Source: Rhizobiaceae bacterium (GTDB lineage: Bacteria; Pseudomonadota; Alphaproteobacteria; Rhizobiales; Rhizobiaceae). Taken from it: 64,000 nucleotides of DNA. The notes under the pieces are model-generated. The model was not told where the DNA came from. It saw nothing but the letters and a program-made list of their open reading frames with translations, and searched no databases. Below are positions 16,341 to 25,095 of the stretch, piece by piece. A program made the position numbers and the translations under genes. Position 1 is the first letter of the stretch, and each line of letters opens with the position of its first letter. The stretch lies in contig JALOTE010000002.1 of assembly GCA_025458045.1 (NCBI GenBank), positions 26,776-90,775 of the forward strand, in the 5' to 3' direction.

Positions 16341-17063
16341 TCAAACCGGTGTATTCACCCGCCCGAAAACCACGCCGGCGAACTCCTCCATCCAGCGGCG
16401 CAGCGGCACATCGTGCAGCAGGCGGCCTTCGAGATGGGCATGGCCCTGTTGCGCGTTGGGCATGTCAAAGCGGTGCGCGCCCTTCACCACCCAGCGGCGC
16501 ATCATGGCCTCTGTCAACTCGCCGTGAAACTGGACGCCGAAAGCATTCTTTCCGCACTGATAGGCCTGATTCTCGTAAAGGTCGGCGGTGGCCAGCCGCG
16601 TAAAGCCATCGGGCAGATCAAACCCCTCGCGATGGAAATGATAGACCATCTCCGGCCATTCCATCAGTGCGGCACCCTCTTCGGTGGCGCGCAACGGATA
16701 CCAGCCGATCTCGACGCCGCCGCACGGAGCGGAGGCGACACGCCCGCCGCAGGCCTTCACCAGCATCTGCGCTCCGAGGCAGATGCCGAGAAACGGCGTT
16801 TCCTCACGCAAGGCCGTTTCGCAAAGCGCGATTTCGCGGTGAATGTAGTCGGCATCATCATTGGCGCTCATCGGTCCGCCGAACACCACGACGCCGGAAT
16901 ATGACGCAAGCGTCGCAGGCAGCGGGTCACCCAGGACAGGCCGCCGGATGTCGAGACGGAAGCCGCGCGCCTGCAGGATCTGGCCGACGCGCCCGGGCGA
17001 CGAAGTTTCCTGATGCAGGATAACCAGGATGGTTTCAGGGTGCGGTGTCCACGCCTTCAACAT
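16341..17063 (-). CDS. Class I glutamine amidotransferase-like protein
   Basis: A 240-residue stand-alone GATase domain. The nucleophile elbow is FLGICLGAQML and the downstream histidine is in FGVQFHGEL, as in GMP synthase-like amidotransferases. The glutamate after that histidine (H-x-E) appears as HGE. Stand-alone members include gamma-glutamyl hydrolases and proteins of unknown role. The ATG overlaps the TerB stop (TGATG), so the two are translated together. The partner synthase is not in the window. Confidence 0.85.
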   Translation of the reverse strand: MLKAWTPHPETILVILHQETSSPGRVGQILQARGFRLDIRRPVLGDPLPATLASYSGVVVFGGPMSANDDADYIHREIALCETALREETPFLGICLGAQMLVKACGGRVASAPCGGVEIGWYPLRATEEGAALMEWPEMVYHFHREGFDLPDGFTRLATADLYENQAYQCGKNAFGVQFHGELTEAMMRRWVVKGAHRFDMPNAQQGHAHLEGRLLHDVPLRRWMEEFAGVVFGRVNTPV

Positions 17064-17524
17064 CAGCGCCCCGCTTCGCGGCGCGCCGCGACCTGCTGTT
17101 TCAGCGCGATGCGTTCCGCCTGATCGATGCCGATCAGTTCGGCGATACGCCAGATCAGAGCGTCCTCGATTTCATCCAGATGGCGGTCGGCAAAGGCGAT
17201 GTCCCACATCATCGCGATGAAATCCTGCTTGGCCTGCCGGTCAAGCGCGCGGTTCAATGTCCGGGTGAAGCGGTAGAAATCAACCGATTCGCTGTCGGCA
17301 ACCGCGCCACGGGCGACAAGGGCCTGTGTTTCCGCTTCCGTCAGCCCGTAAGCCTCGGCAATCACATCATGCAGCCTGCGGGTTTCACGCGCATCGCGCG
17401 TTCCATCGGCATCGGCGAGGTGAATGAGGATCGCGGCCGCCGCGAGACGGAGGTCATTGTCCGCTTGGTGCTCGTCGGGGCGGCGTGAGAGCCCTGCAAG
17501 GAAGGCCCGAAGGCGGTCTATCAT
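17063..17524 (-). CDS. TerB family protein
   Basis: A 153-residue all-helical protein of the TerB/DjlA N-terminal type. LAAAAILIHLADADGTRDARE and FIAMMWDIAFADRHLDEIED carry the paired acidic motifs (D-A-D-G and A-D-x-x-x-D) that bind metal in this fold. TerB domains are linked with tellurite resistance and membrane stress, but a lone TerB has no assigned role. The frame reaches upstream to a TTG; the ATG at 17524 is preferred. It overlaps the amidotransferase gene by one base and lies 44 bases after hemY on the same strand. Confidence 0.85.
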   Translation of the reverse strand: MIDRLRAFLAGLSRRPDEHQADNDLRLAAAAILIHLADADGTRDARETRRLHDVIAEAYGLTEAETQALVARGAVADSESVDFYRFTRTLNRALDRQAKQDFIAMMWDIAFADRHLDEIEDALIWRIAELIGIDQAERIALKQQVAARREAGR

Positions 17525-17568
17525 GGTCAACCAGTGTGGGCCGGGCGCTGTCGGCGCAACCGGCCTGA

Positions 17569-19134
17569 TCAGAACAATCGGAAACCGCTCTTTGCCTTTT
17601 GCGGTGATTCTCCACCACTTTCTGCGAATCCCGCGTTGCGCACAACCGTTTCCGCATCGATCGGGGCCGTTTCCGGCGTTGAAACCGCTTCATCGTCTTC
17701 GATTTTCGGCATGGGCGCCGGTGTGCCCGCGTCCGGGGACACCAACTCGATCACCGGTGATGCGGGCGGCACAGGGGCTGCAACCTGTTCGGGCGTGACG
17801 ATGCGGGCTGCGGTGTCCGCATCGATGTCGATCGCAGGGCCGGCGAGTGCGTGCATCGGCTGGCGCCACTCAAAGGCATCCAGCCGCCCGGAGATCGGCG
17901 AAAATGGCAGCCAGCGTTCCGACACTTGCCCGTCCGCCATCCAGGCCGGGTCGCGCGGGGCCTTGACGGCGCGTTGCAGCCACTCACGCACACGGCCCTG
18001 ATGGCCGGTTTCAGCTTCCTCGATATCGGCCAGCAGCAGCCAGGCCCCTTCACGCGGCTCGGTCTTCACGATCGACTCGACATGGCGGCGCGCGGCGGCG
18101 AAATCACCGGCGGCCAGTTCGGCCTGAGCGAGCGCAAATGCGCTTTCGACATGGTTGGGCGCAAGGCGCTCCAGTTCGCGCGCGCGCTTCAGCCGGTCCA
18201 ACGCGGAATCGCCGGGGCGGGCATGAACATAGGCGTCGGCGATTTCGGGGTGCGGGGCGAGTTTCCACGCGGCTTCGAGAATTTTCGCGCCCTTGCGCAG
18301 ATCGTCGGCGCGAAACACGGCGCGCGCCGCGGCAACTGCTGCCGGAACCAGATCAGGCGCGAGCTTGTTGGCCTCAAGTGCCGCGGCCTTGGCTTCGGAT
18401 GGCGATGTTTCGGCAAGGCTCATCGCCTTGGCGGTCAGCAGCACGGCGCGGGCGCGCGCGGAGGCCGCCTTGTCCGCGCCGGGCGCGCGGCGGCGTTGTT
18501 CCACCAGCGCCAGCGCCTTTTCCCAATCCCCGTCGGCGGCGCGGCCGGCCAGCGCTGCATTGGCCGCCCATTCGAGCGCGGGCGCAGCCTCGAGCGCACG
18601 TTCGGCATAGTGGCGCGCCGCGACCGGATCACCGGCACGCTGGGCTTCAAGGTAAAGGCCGCGCAGGCCGAGCAGGCGGGTTTCGCCACCTGCGAGCATT
18701 TCTTCGAACAGCTTGCGCGCATCGCCCCCCTTGCCATCGAGCAGGGCAATCTGCGCATCGAGATAGGGCAGGAGCGGCTCCTGGTCGGCGGCGATGAAGC
18801 CATGGGCGCGCTGGGCGAGCTTGCGCGCGGTCGCGCCATCACCCGCGCCGGCGGCGATCAGCGCGGTGGAAAGCGCCTGATAGCCGCGGTCGCGGCGGCG
18901 GGCGCGGAAATGCCGCCGCATGATCTGCGGTGAATCGATTGTCGTGCGGATGATCCACCATAGCACCATGATCGCGACGACCGCAGTCAGGAAGGCCACA
19001 AGCGCCGTTGTCAGCGACACCTCGTAGCGCATGCCCGAAAAGGTGATGACAAGATCGCCCGGCCGGTCTGCCAGCCAGGCGAAGGCCGTCCCCAAGGCGA
19101 GCACGATGGCCAGGAACAGGATGAAGCGGATCAT
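17569..19134 (-). CDS. hemY: HemY domain tetratricopeptide membrane protein
   Basis: A 521-residue protein with two N-terminal membrane helices (FILFLAIVLALGTAFAWLA and LVAFLTAVVAIMVLWWIIR) and a periplasmic or cytosolic series of alanine-rich TPR helices. This is the HemY N-terminal family found with heme synthesis genes in proteobacteria. Its role is thought to be in tetrapyrrole handling at the membrane; it is not the Gram-positive HemY oxidase. It follows the Mic60-like gene by four bases in the run hemC-hemD-mic60-hemY. Confidence 0.9.
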   Translation of the reverse strand: MIRFILFLAIVLALGTAFAWLADRPGDLVITFSGMRYEVSLTTALVAFLTAVVAIMVLWWIIRTTIDSPQIMRRHFRARRRDRGYQALSTALIAAGAGDGATARKLAQRAHGFIAADQEPLLPYLDAQIALLDGKGGDARKLFEEMLAGGETRLLGLRGLYLEAQRAGDPVAARHYAERALEAAPALEWAANAALAGRAADGDWEKALALVEQRRRAPGADKAASARARAVLLTAKAMSLAETSPSEAKAAALEANKLAPDLVPAAVAAARAVFRADDLRKGAKILEAAWKLAPHPEIADAYVHARPGDSALDRLKRARELERLAPNHVESAFALAQAELAAGDFAAARRHVESIVKTEPREGAWLLLADIEEAETGHQGRVREWLQRAVKAPRDPAWMADGQVSERWLPFSPISGRLDAFEWRQPMHALAGPAIDIDADTAARIVTPEQVAAPVPPASPVIELVSPDAGTPAPMPKIEDDEAVSTPETAPIDAETVVRNAGFAESGGESPQKAKSGFRLF

Positions 19135-19138
19135 CGGT

Positions 19139-20464
19139 TCAGTTCCCCGCGCCTGCGGCGGCGCGCACCGCCTCGGTGATCAGGCGGTCGGCCTCGGCGC
19201 GCGCGCGAAACCGTGCCATGAACACATCGCCCGCCGCACGCGACGGCGCGGGCAGGGCTGCGAATTCGGCTTCAACCGCCGCATCATCCGAACGGGTCAG
19301 CGCTTCGCCCATGCGGGCGATGCGCGCGCCCGGCGTGTCGCCCTCGATGTCTCCGACTGGCCGGACGCGGACCAGGCTTCTTGCGCTTTCGGCCATGCGC
19401 TCGATGAAGCCTGCATCCGGATTGACCGGTTCGGCTGCGGCCAGCATCGCGCTTGCGGCGGCCTCGAACTCGGAAAGCAGCGCCGTGCGCGGCGGCACAC
19501 CCGCCGCGGCAAAGCCACGCAACGCCGCGACTGCCTGAGAGTCCGGCTGCAAGGTCGCCAGAGTTTCAAGTTCGCCTGCAAACGGCCCGCCACGATCCAC
19601 GGCGGCGCGCAGGGCCGTCGCCGCAACGGCAGCAGCGAGATCAGGGGCGGACCCTTGCGCTTCCAGCCGTGCGGCCAATGCCTCGATGTCGGCACGCAAG
19701 CCGGCGATCTCGGCATTGAGCCCCGTGCGCAATTCATCGAGCGCGGTGTTTGGTTGCGCTGGCGCGTCGAGCCTGCTTTCGACGGCGGCCAGCCGCTCAA
19801 GGATCAGCGGGTCGGCGGCATTGGCGGCATTGCCTGCGGCGGACAATGTGCCAAGACGCTGTTCAAGCTCATTGAGCCGTGTGGCGAGGCTCGTGTCGCC
19901 TGCCGCCTGCGCCAATGCCGCAACACTGGCCTTCAAGGCCGCGACCTCGCCCTGCATGTCGCCGTCATCCGCTGTCGACATGGCGGCAAGACGGGTTTCA
20001 AGCGCGGCGATCCGGTCGGTGCCGCTCGCAGGTGTCGGCAGATACCCTGCGTTTTGCAGGCCATAGCCGCCCGCCAAGGCCGCCAAGGCACCCACAAGCC
20101 CGCCCAGCAGGCTGGAACCGCCGCCGCGCGGCTTGCCTGTCGCCGCGTTGGGCGCGGAACCGGGCTCAGACGCCGTTCGCGACGCCGCATCCCGCATTGT
20201 GGTCTTGCCGGTCTCCGCTTGTGTTTCGTTCGGGTCCGCGTCACCCGATGGCGCTGACGGTTCGTCCGGCAGGCTCGGGCCTCCAGTTTGGTCTGCCATC
20301 GGCACATCGGACGCGCCAGGGGTGGCATCCGCCGTCGCATCGCCGGCTTGGGCGTCAATCGCGGGTTCCGCCGGCCGGGCTTCCGTCATGGCGACGGGCT
20401 CGGCATCCGCATCGATTGTCAAGGCGGGCCGCTTTTTGGGAAGATGCGGTTTGGCCTTGTCCAT
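19139..20464 (-). CDS. Alphaproteobacterial mitofilin (Mic60-like) inner-membrane protein
   Basis: A 441-residue protein. An acidic, Pro/Ala-rich N-terminal region is followed by one glycine-rich membrane helix (LLGGLVGALAALAGGYGL), a long coiled coil (IAALETRLAAM, LNELEQRLGTL) and a C-terminal helical mitofilin-type domain. This COG4223 family, always near hemC/hemD/hemY in alphaproteobacteria, is the bacterial relative of mitochondrial Mic60, which shapes cristae and contacts the outer membrane. GAAGGA before the ATG at 20464 sets the start. Confidence 0.88.
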   Translation of the reverse strand: MDKAKPHLPKKRPALTIDADAEPVAMTEARPAEPAIDAQAGDATADATPGASDVPMADQTGGPSLPDEPSAPSGDADPNETQAETGKTTMRDAASRTASEPGSAPNAATGKPRGGGSSLLGGLVGALAALAGGYGLQNAGYLPTPASGTDRIAALETRLAAMSTADDGDMQGEVAALKASVAALAQAAGDTSLATRLNELEQRLGTLSAAGNAANAADPLILERLAAVESRLDAPAQPNTALDELRTGLNAEIAGLRADIEALAARLEAQGSAPDLAAAVAATALRAAVDRGGPFAGELETLATLQPDSQAVAALRGFAAAGVPPRTALLSEFEAAASAMLAAAEPVNPDAGFIERMAESARSLVRVRPVGDIEGDTPGARIARMGEALTRSDDAAVEAEFAALPAPSRAAGDVFMARFRARAEADRLITEAVRAAAGAGN

Positions 20465-20542
20465 GATCCATCCTTCGGTGTTCGGCGAGGGCCATCGTCG
20501 CAGCGGGTCGACAACCCGCATCGCGGTGTTCCGGTGAACGTT

Positions 20543-21289
20543 CTAAGCGCCTTCGGAGGCACCCGCAACCTGAAGTCGCCTCATCTCATCGTCCAGCAAA
20601 GCCAGGAGCGCCGCCTCATCCGGCCTGTCGGCAACCCCGGCCAACGCTGACAGGCCGGGGTCCAGCGCCGCCGCCACCGCATCCGACAGGCACAGCAGAA
20701 CCGGGTGCGCGGCAGCCAGATCCGAAGCGACCGGAGCGAGCAGGTCCGCCGCGCTGGGTGCATGCAGCAGAAGGATTGCGCGGTTATGACATCCGCTTTC
20801 GCCCCCGGCCGCGGCCGCAATCCGCTCGGCTGCCCCTTCAACAGGGATGGCCCGGTACACTTCGAGGACATCGAGGCCGATGGCGGCACGGGCCAACCCG
20901 TGCTCGATGTCGGGGCGGCGCGGGGCTCCTGTCACATAAAGCAGGCGGCGCGGGGCGGCGGCGATGATCAGCGGCAGCAGCGAACGGGCGTTTTCGGCCG
21001 CCGCGTCGACATGAAAGCCGCGCGCGCGCGCGGCGCCAGCCGTTCGCTCGCCCACGCAAAAAGCGCGGTAAGACGCTTTGGCCGCGACATGCGCGCCATG
21101 GCGCACCGCGTTCTGGCTGGTGAACACCACGCCATCAAAGTCGCCCGATGGCGCGGCCACACCATCACAGGGCTTGATGAGCGTCAAAGGCAGGCAAAGC
21201 GCGTCAAGGCCGCGTTGTGCGAGCGCCGCCATCGTCCGCGATGCGCCGGGCTCGGGCCGTGTCACAATGACGACAGCGCCGTGCGCCAT
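20543..21289 (-). CDS. hemD: Uroporphyrinogen-III synthase
   Basis: A 248-residue HemD. It closes hydroxymethylbilane to uroporphyrinogen III with inversion of ring D. The N-terminus VVIVTRPEPGASRTMAAL, then DGVVFTSQNAVRH and the linker ARARGFHVDAAAENARSLL are typical of this sequence-variable family. It lies seven bases downstream of hemC on the same strand, which supports the call strongly. The C-terminal half is about as expected in length. Confidence 0.92.
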   Translation of the reverse strand: MAHGAVVIVTRPEPGASRTMAALAQRGLDALCLPLTLIKPCDGVAAPSGDFDGVVFTSQNAVRHGAHVAAKASYRAFCVGERTAGAARARGFHVDAAAENARSLLPLIIAAAPRRLLYVTGAPRRPDIEHGLARAAIGLDVLEVYRAIPVEGAAERIAAAAGGESGCHNRAILLLHAPSAADLLAPVASDLAAAHPVLLCLSDAVAAALDPGLSALAGVADRPDEAALLALLDDEMRRLQVAGASEGA

Positions 21290-21296
21290 GGCTGCG

Positions 21297-22235
21297 TCAG
21301 TTCCAGCTGTCGAAAAACGCGGTGCCGGCGCGCGCGCGGATTTGCTCGCCCGCTGCCCTGCCGACCGCCAGCGCCTGGCCGGGGCGCGCTTCCGCGGCGA
21401 TGCGGTGGTGTTCGCGGCCGTCGGGTGTCAGGATCATGCCCTGGAACAGCAGCGCGTCGGTGCTGACGAGCGCATAGCCTGCAATCGGTGTGCGGCATGA
21501 GCCATCGAGCGCGCCAAGGAACGCCCGCTCGCATTCCAGCGCCAGTTCCGTCGGCTGGTGGTTGAGCGGTTCCAGCAATGTGCGCGTGCGGGCATCATCG
21601 CGGCGCGCCTCGATGCAGATCGCGCCCTGACCTGGCGCAGGCGGGAACCGGTCCACGTCGAGCGCTTCGGATATGACTTCCGCGCGGCCGAGCCGGTTCA
21701 AGCCGGCGCAGGCGAGGAAGGTCGCTTCCGCCACGCCGTCCTTCAGCTTTTGCAGCCGTGTGCCGACATTGCCGCGGAAGCCGACGATCTCAAGGTCGGG
21801 CCGGATGCGGCGGATCAAGGCCGAGCGCCGAAGGCTGGACGTTCCGACAATCGCGCCTTCCGGCAATGCATCGAAGCGCCCATGGCGCGCTGAAACGAAG
21901 GCGTCGCGCACATCTTCGCGGGGAAGGAAGGCTGCGAGCATCAAGCCGTCGGGCAGCTTTGTCGGCATGTCCTTGGAGGAATGCACCGCGATGTCGATGC
22001 GGCCGTCGGCGAGCCGCTCCTCGATCTCCTCGGTGAACAGGCCCTTGCCGCCGATCTCGGCCAGCGGACGGTCCTGGATGCGGTCACCGGCCACCGAAAT
22101 CACATCAATGGCAATCTCGTCCTCTGGAACACCATGGGCCGCGCTCAACCGCGCACGCACCTCGTGGGCTTGGGCCATCGCCAGCGGCGAGCCGCGCGTG
22201 CCGATGGTGAGGAAGGTGGTTGTGGTGGATGCCAT
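21297..22235 (-). CDS. hemC: Hydroxymethylbilane synthase (porphobilinogen deaminase)
   Basis: A 312-residue enzyme that joins four porphobilinogen units. [17 protein letters not shown] opens the protein, [16 protein letters not shown] and [13 protein letters not shown] follow, and the dipyrromethane cofactor cysteine is in [13 protein letters not shown]. The frame continues upstream but the ATG at 22235 is where homology begins. It heads the heme run and is divergent from tsaD, with 172 bases between the start codons. Confidence 0.96.
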   Translation of the reverse strand: MASTTTTFLTIGTRGSPLAMAQAHEVRARLSAAHGVPEDEIAIDVISVAGDRIQDRPLAEIGGKGLFTEEIEERLADGRIDIAVHSSKDMPTKLPDGLMLAAFLPREDVRDAFVSARHGRFDALPEGAIVGTSSLRRSALIRRIRPDLEIVGFRGNVGTRLQKLKDGVAEATFLACAGLNRLGRAEVISEALDVDRFPPAPGQGAICIEARRDDARTRTLLEPLNHQPTELALECERAFLGALDGSCRTPIAGYALVSTDALLFQGMILTPDGREHHRIAAEARPGQALAVGRAAGEQIRARAGTAFFDSWN

Positions 22236-22407
22236 GCTGGATCGCTTCGACAAGAGAGACCGGGTTGCCGGATATTCCCCCTGCCTAGCGCCAAAGCGGC
22301 AGGCCTTGCAATTCGACCTGTGCCATGAAATGCGACCCCGAAATGTGACGAGCAGACCGGCGCGCCCGGTCCGTCCGGACTGCCACGCCCCGCGAAACCG
22401 AACGGCC

Positions 22408-23490
22408 ATGATCTTCCTCGGCATTGAAACAAGCTGTGACGAGACTGCGGCCTCCATTGTCCGGCGCACCGATGATGGTCACGGGTCGGTGCTGTCGAAC
22501 GTCGTTCACGCGCAAATCGCCGAACACACGCCCTTTGGCGGCGTGGTGCCGGAAATCGCCGCGCGCGCCCATGTGGAGCGGCTGGATGGCGTGGTGGCCC
22601 GCGCGCTTGCCGATGCGGCCGTGACGCTTTCCGATATCGATGGCATTGCGGTGACGGCCGGGCCGGGGTTGATCGGCGGGCTGGTCGTTGGCCTGATGCA
22701 TGCCAAGGCGCTGGCATTGGCGACGGGCAGGCCGCTTTTCGCCGTCAACCACCTCGAAGGCCACGCGCTGACCGCCCGGCTGACGGATGGCGTGGCTTTT
22801 CCCTACCTGCTTCTGCTGGTTTCCGGCGGGCACAGCCAGATTGTCGCGGTGGAGGGCGTCGGGCGGTATCGCCGCCTGGCGACGACCATCGATGACGCGT
22901 TGGGCGAGGCCTTCGACAAGACAGCCAAATTGCTAGGCCTTGGCTTTCCGGGCGGACCGGCGGTCGAGCGCGCCGCGAAGGCCGGTGATGCCGCGCGCTT
23001 TCGCTTCCCGCCGCCGATGATGGGCGATGCGCGGCTCGCCTTCTCCTTCTCGGGCCTGAAAACCGCCTTACGTCAAAAGGCCGAGGCGCTTGCACCATTG
23101 AGCGACCAGGATGTGGCAGACCTGTGCGCAGCGTTCCAGACCGCGGTGTCGGCCAGCGTCGCGGACCGGATGTCGCGCGCGGTTGACCTGTTTCGCGGCC
23201 AACACCCAGACATTCAACGCCCGGCGCTGGTGGCGGCGGGCGGTGTCGCGGCCAATGGCGTGGTCCGTTCAGCCTTGCAGACGATCGCCGGGGACCATGG
23301 GTTTCACTTTGTCGCGCCGCCTCTGGCGCTGTGCGGTGACAATGGCGCGATGATCGCGTGGGCGGGGCTTGAACGCGCTGCGCTCGGCTTCCCGTCCTGT
23401 GCGCTGGATGTCGCGCCCCGCGCGCGCTGGCCGCTGGACGATGTGTCCGCACCGGTGTTCGGAGCCGGCAAAAAGGGGGCCAAGGCGTGA
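22408..23490 (+). CDS. tsaD: tRNA N6-adenosine threonylcarbamoyltransferase
   Basis: A 360-residue TsaD/Kae1 protein that, with TsaB and TsaE, transfers threonylcarbamoyl to A37 of ANN-reading tRNAs. It starts [16 protein letters not shown]; the metal-binding histidines are in [11 protein letters not shown] (H-x3-H) and [11 protein letters not shown] is conserved. The divergent hemC/tsaD arrangement is widespread in alphaproteobacteria. Its stop overlaps the gpsA start (GTGA). Confidence 0.97.
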   Translation: MIFLGIETSCDETAASIVRRTDDGHGSVLSNVVHAQIAEHTPFGGVVPEIAARAHVERLDGVVARALADAAVTLSDIDGIAVTAGPGLIGGLVVGLMHAKALALATGRPLFAVNHLEGHALTARLTDGVAFPYLLLLVSGGHSQIVAVEGVGRYRRLATTIDDALGEAFDKTAKLLGLGFPGGPAVERAAKAGDAARFRFPPPMMGDARLAFSFSGLKTALRQKAEALAPLSDQDVADLCAAFQTAVSASVADRMSRAVDLFRGQHPDIQRPALVAAGGVAANGVVRSALQTIAGDHGFHFVAPPLALCGDNGAMIAWAGLERAALGFPSCALDVAPRARWPLDDVSAPVFGAGKKGAKA

Positions 23491-24461
23491 AGGTGGCGGT
23501 TCTCGGCGGCGGGGCTTGGGGAACGGCGCTCGCCTGCATGGCGGTTGCCGCCGGGCATGAGACCATGATCTGGACTCGGCGGAGCGATGCGGCGGCTTCC
23601 ATCAGCCAACGTCAAGAAAATGCGGAATATCTGCCGGGCGTCAGCCTGCCTGCCTTGCTTTCGGCGTCCGCTGAGATGGCCGACGTTCTGGCCGGCGCGG
23701 CGATTGTGCTGGCAGCAACACCGGCGCAAACCACGCGGGCTGTGCTGGCGGGAGCCGCGAAGCATTTGGCGGCTGGCGCGGACTTGGTTTTGTGCGCCAA
23801 AGGATTGGAACGCGGCAGCGGGCAGTTCCAGAGCGCTGTGGCGCAAGCCGTGCTGCCGCATGCGCCGCTTGCGGTGCTTTCCGGCCCCGGCTTTGCTTCG
23901 GACATCGCGCGCGGCCTGCCGACGGCGGTGACGATTGCCGCCGGGACGGGAGACCGCGCATTGCATCTCGCCGCCGCGCTCTCCAATGCGCGGTTCCGCT
24001 GCTATGCCAGCGATGACATGGCAGGCGTGCAGGCGGGCGGGGCGCTGAAAAATGTCATCGCGATTGCGGCGGGCGCGGCCCATGGCGCGGGCCTGGGCGC
24101 GAGTGCATCGGCCGCGCTGGTCACACGCGGGTTTGCCGAACTCAAACGCCTGGGCGTGGCGCTGGGCGGGCGCGCCGACACGTTGAACGGGCTCTCCGGC
24201 CTTGGCGACCTGATCTTGACCTGCGGTTCGTCTCAATCGCGCAATTTCGCTTTCGGCGCGGCGCTGGGGCGCGGCGAACCGGTTGCCGCCGCGCTTGCCG
24301 AAGGGGCAGCCACCGCCCATATCGCCGCCGGTCTGGCGACCGCGCTCGGGTTGGAGACGCCGATCATCCATGCGGTTGCGGCGCTCATGGATGGTCGAAC
24401 GACAATAGGCGCGGCGGTGGACAGCCTGATGGCACGGCCCTTGCGCAGCGAACAGGAGTGA
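23487..24461 (+). CDS. gpsA: NAD(P)-dependent glycerol-3-phosphate dehydrogenase
   Basis: A 324-residue GpsA. It reduces dihydroxyacetone phosphate to glycerol 3-phosphate for phospholipids. The Rossmann motif [27 protein letters not shown] and the catalytic lysine region [14 protein letters not shown] are visible, as is [11 protein letters not shown]. It starts with GTG at 23487, four bases overlapping tsaD, so the two genes are translationally coupled. Confidence 0.96.
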   Translation: MKVAVLGGGAWGTALACMAVAAGHETMIWTRRSDAAASISQRQENAEYLPGVSLPALLSASAEMADVLAGAAIVLAATPAQTTRAVLAGAAKHLAAGADLVLCAKGLERGSGQFQSAVAQAVLPHAPLAVLSGPGFASDIARGLPTAVTIAAGTGDRALHLAAALSNARFRCYASDDMAGVQAGGALKNVIAIAAGAAHGAGLGASASAALVTRGFAELKRLGVALGGRADTLNGLSGLGDLILTCGSSQSRNFAFGAALGRGEPVAAALAEGAATAHIAAGLATALGLETPIIHAVAALMDGRTTIGAAVDSLMARPLRSEQE

Positions 24462-24464
24462 CGG

Positions 24465-24884
24465 ATGGCCCAGTGGTTGTTCAAATCCGAGCCGGATGTC
24501 TGGTCCTTCGACATGCAGAAGGCGAAGGGCGCGGAAGGCGAGTTGTGGACGGGCGTGCGCAATTATCTCGCCCGCAACAACATGCGCGCTATGCAAATCG
24601 GTGAGCGCGGCTTCTTTTATCATTCCAACATCGGGCTGGAGATCGTTGGCATCGTCGAGATCTGCGCGCTGTCCCGACCTGACCCGACAACCGATGATCC
24701 GCGCTGGGATTGCGTGACGATCCGCGCCGTGGCCGACATGCCGAAGCCTGTCAGCCTCAAGGATGTCAAGGCCAATCCGGCGCTGGCGCAGATGTCGCTG
24801 GTGACGTCCATGCGCCTTTCCGTTCAGCCGGTGACGGAGGCGGAGTGGGCGGAGGTCTGCCGCATGGGCGGTTACTCCGGTTAG
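24465..24884 (+). CDS. EVE domain protein
   Basis: A 139-residue single EVE domain (PUA-like). It begins AQWLFKSEPDVWSFD and has WTGVRNYLARNNMRAM and GFFYHSN, the aromatic-rich pocket typical of the fold. EVE domains are thought to recognise modified DNA or RNA bases. CAGGAG lies 7 bases before the ATG, and gpsA ends three bases upstream, so tsaD, gpsA and this gene form one operon. In many relatives a YciI-type gene sits between gpsA and EVE; it is missing here. Confidence 0.9.
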   Translation: MAQWLFKSEPDVWSFDMQKAKGAEGELWTGVRNYLARNNMRAMQIGERGFFYHSNIGLEIVGIVEICALSRPDPTTDDPRWDCVTIRAVADMPKPVSLKDVKANPALAQMSLVTSMRLSVQPVTEAEWAEVCRMGGYSG

Positions 24885-24910
24885 CCATACACACTGGCCC
24901 CGACTTTCTC

Positions 24911-24972
24911 CTTCATGCCGAGGTCACAGCCCGGACCTGTCCGGGCGATCCTCGAAGCACGAGGGCACCTTG
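24911..24972 (-). repeat. Dispersed intergenic palindromic repeat, copy 2
   Basis: Read on the minus strand it has AAGGTGCCCTCGTGCTTCGAGG, trimmed here to the shared core CCTCGTGCTTCGAGG, then a GCCCGGAC/GTCCGGGC hairpin and CTCGGCATGAAGG. The core and the end match copy 1 at 12500-12601. Confidence 0.6.
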
Positions 24973-25006
24973 ATCGTTCGGCAAAGACGATCTGCACCCA
25001 AGACAT

Positions 25007-25057
25007 CATTCTTCGTGGTTCGAGGGTCGATGCGCTCCCGCCTCACCATGAAGAATG
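25007..25057. repeat. Palindromic element next to repeat copy 2
   Basis: CATTCTTCGTGG and CCATGAAGAATG are inverted with 11 of 12 matches, and GGTTCGAGGGTCG lies between. It looks like a related member of the same class, placed 35 bases after copy 2 and before the end of the ABC exporter gene. Confidence 0.45.
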
Positions 25058-25095
25058 AGTCCTGCAGACCACTACGGCGCGCGACCCCTCAGCCT

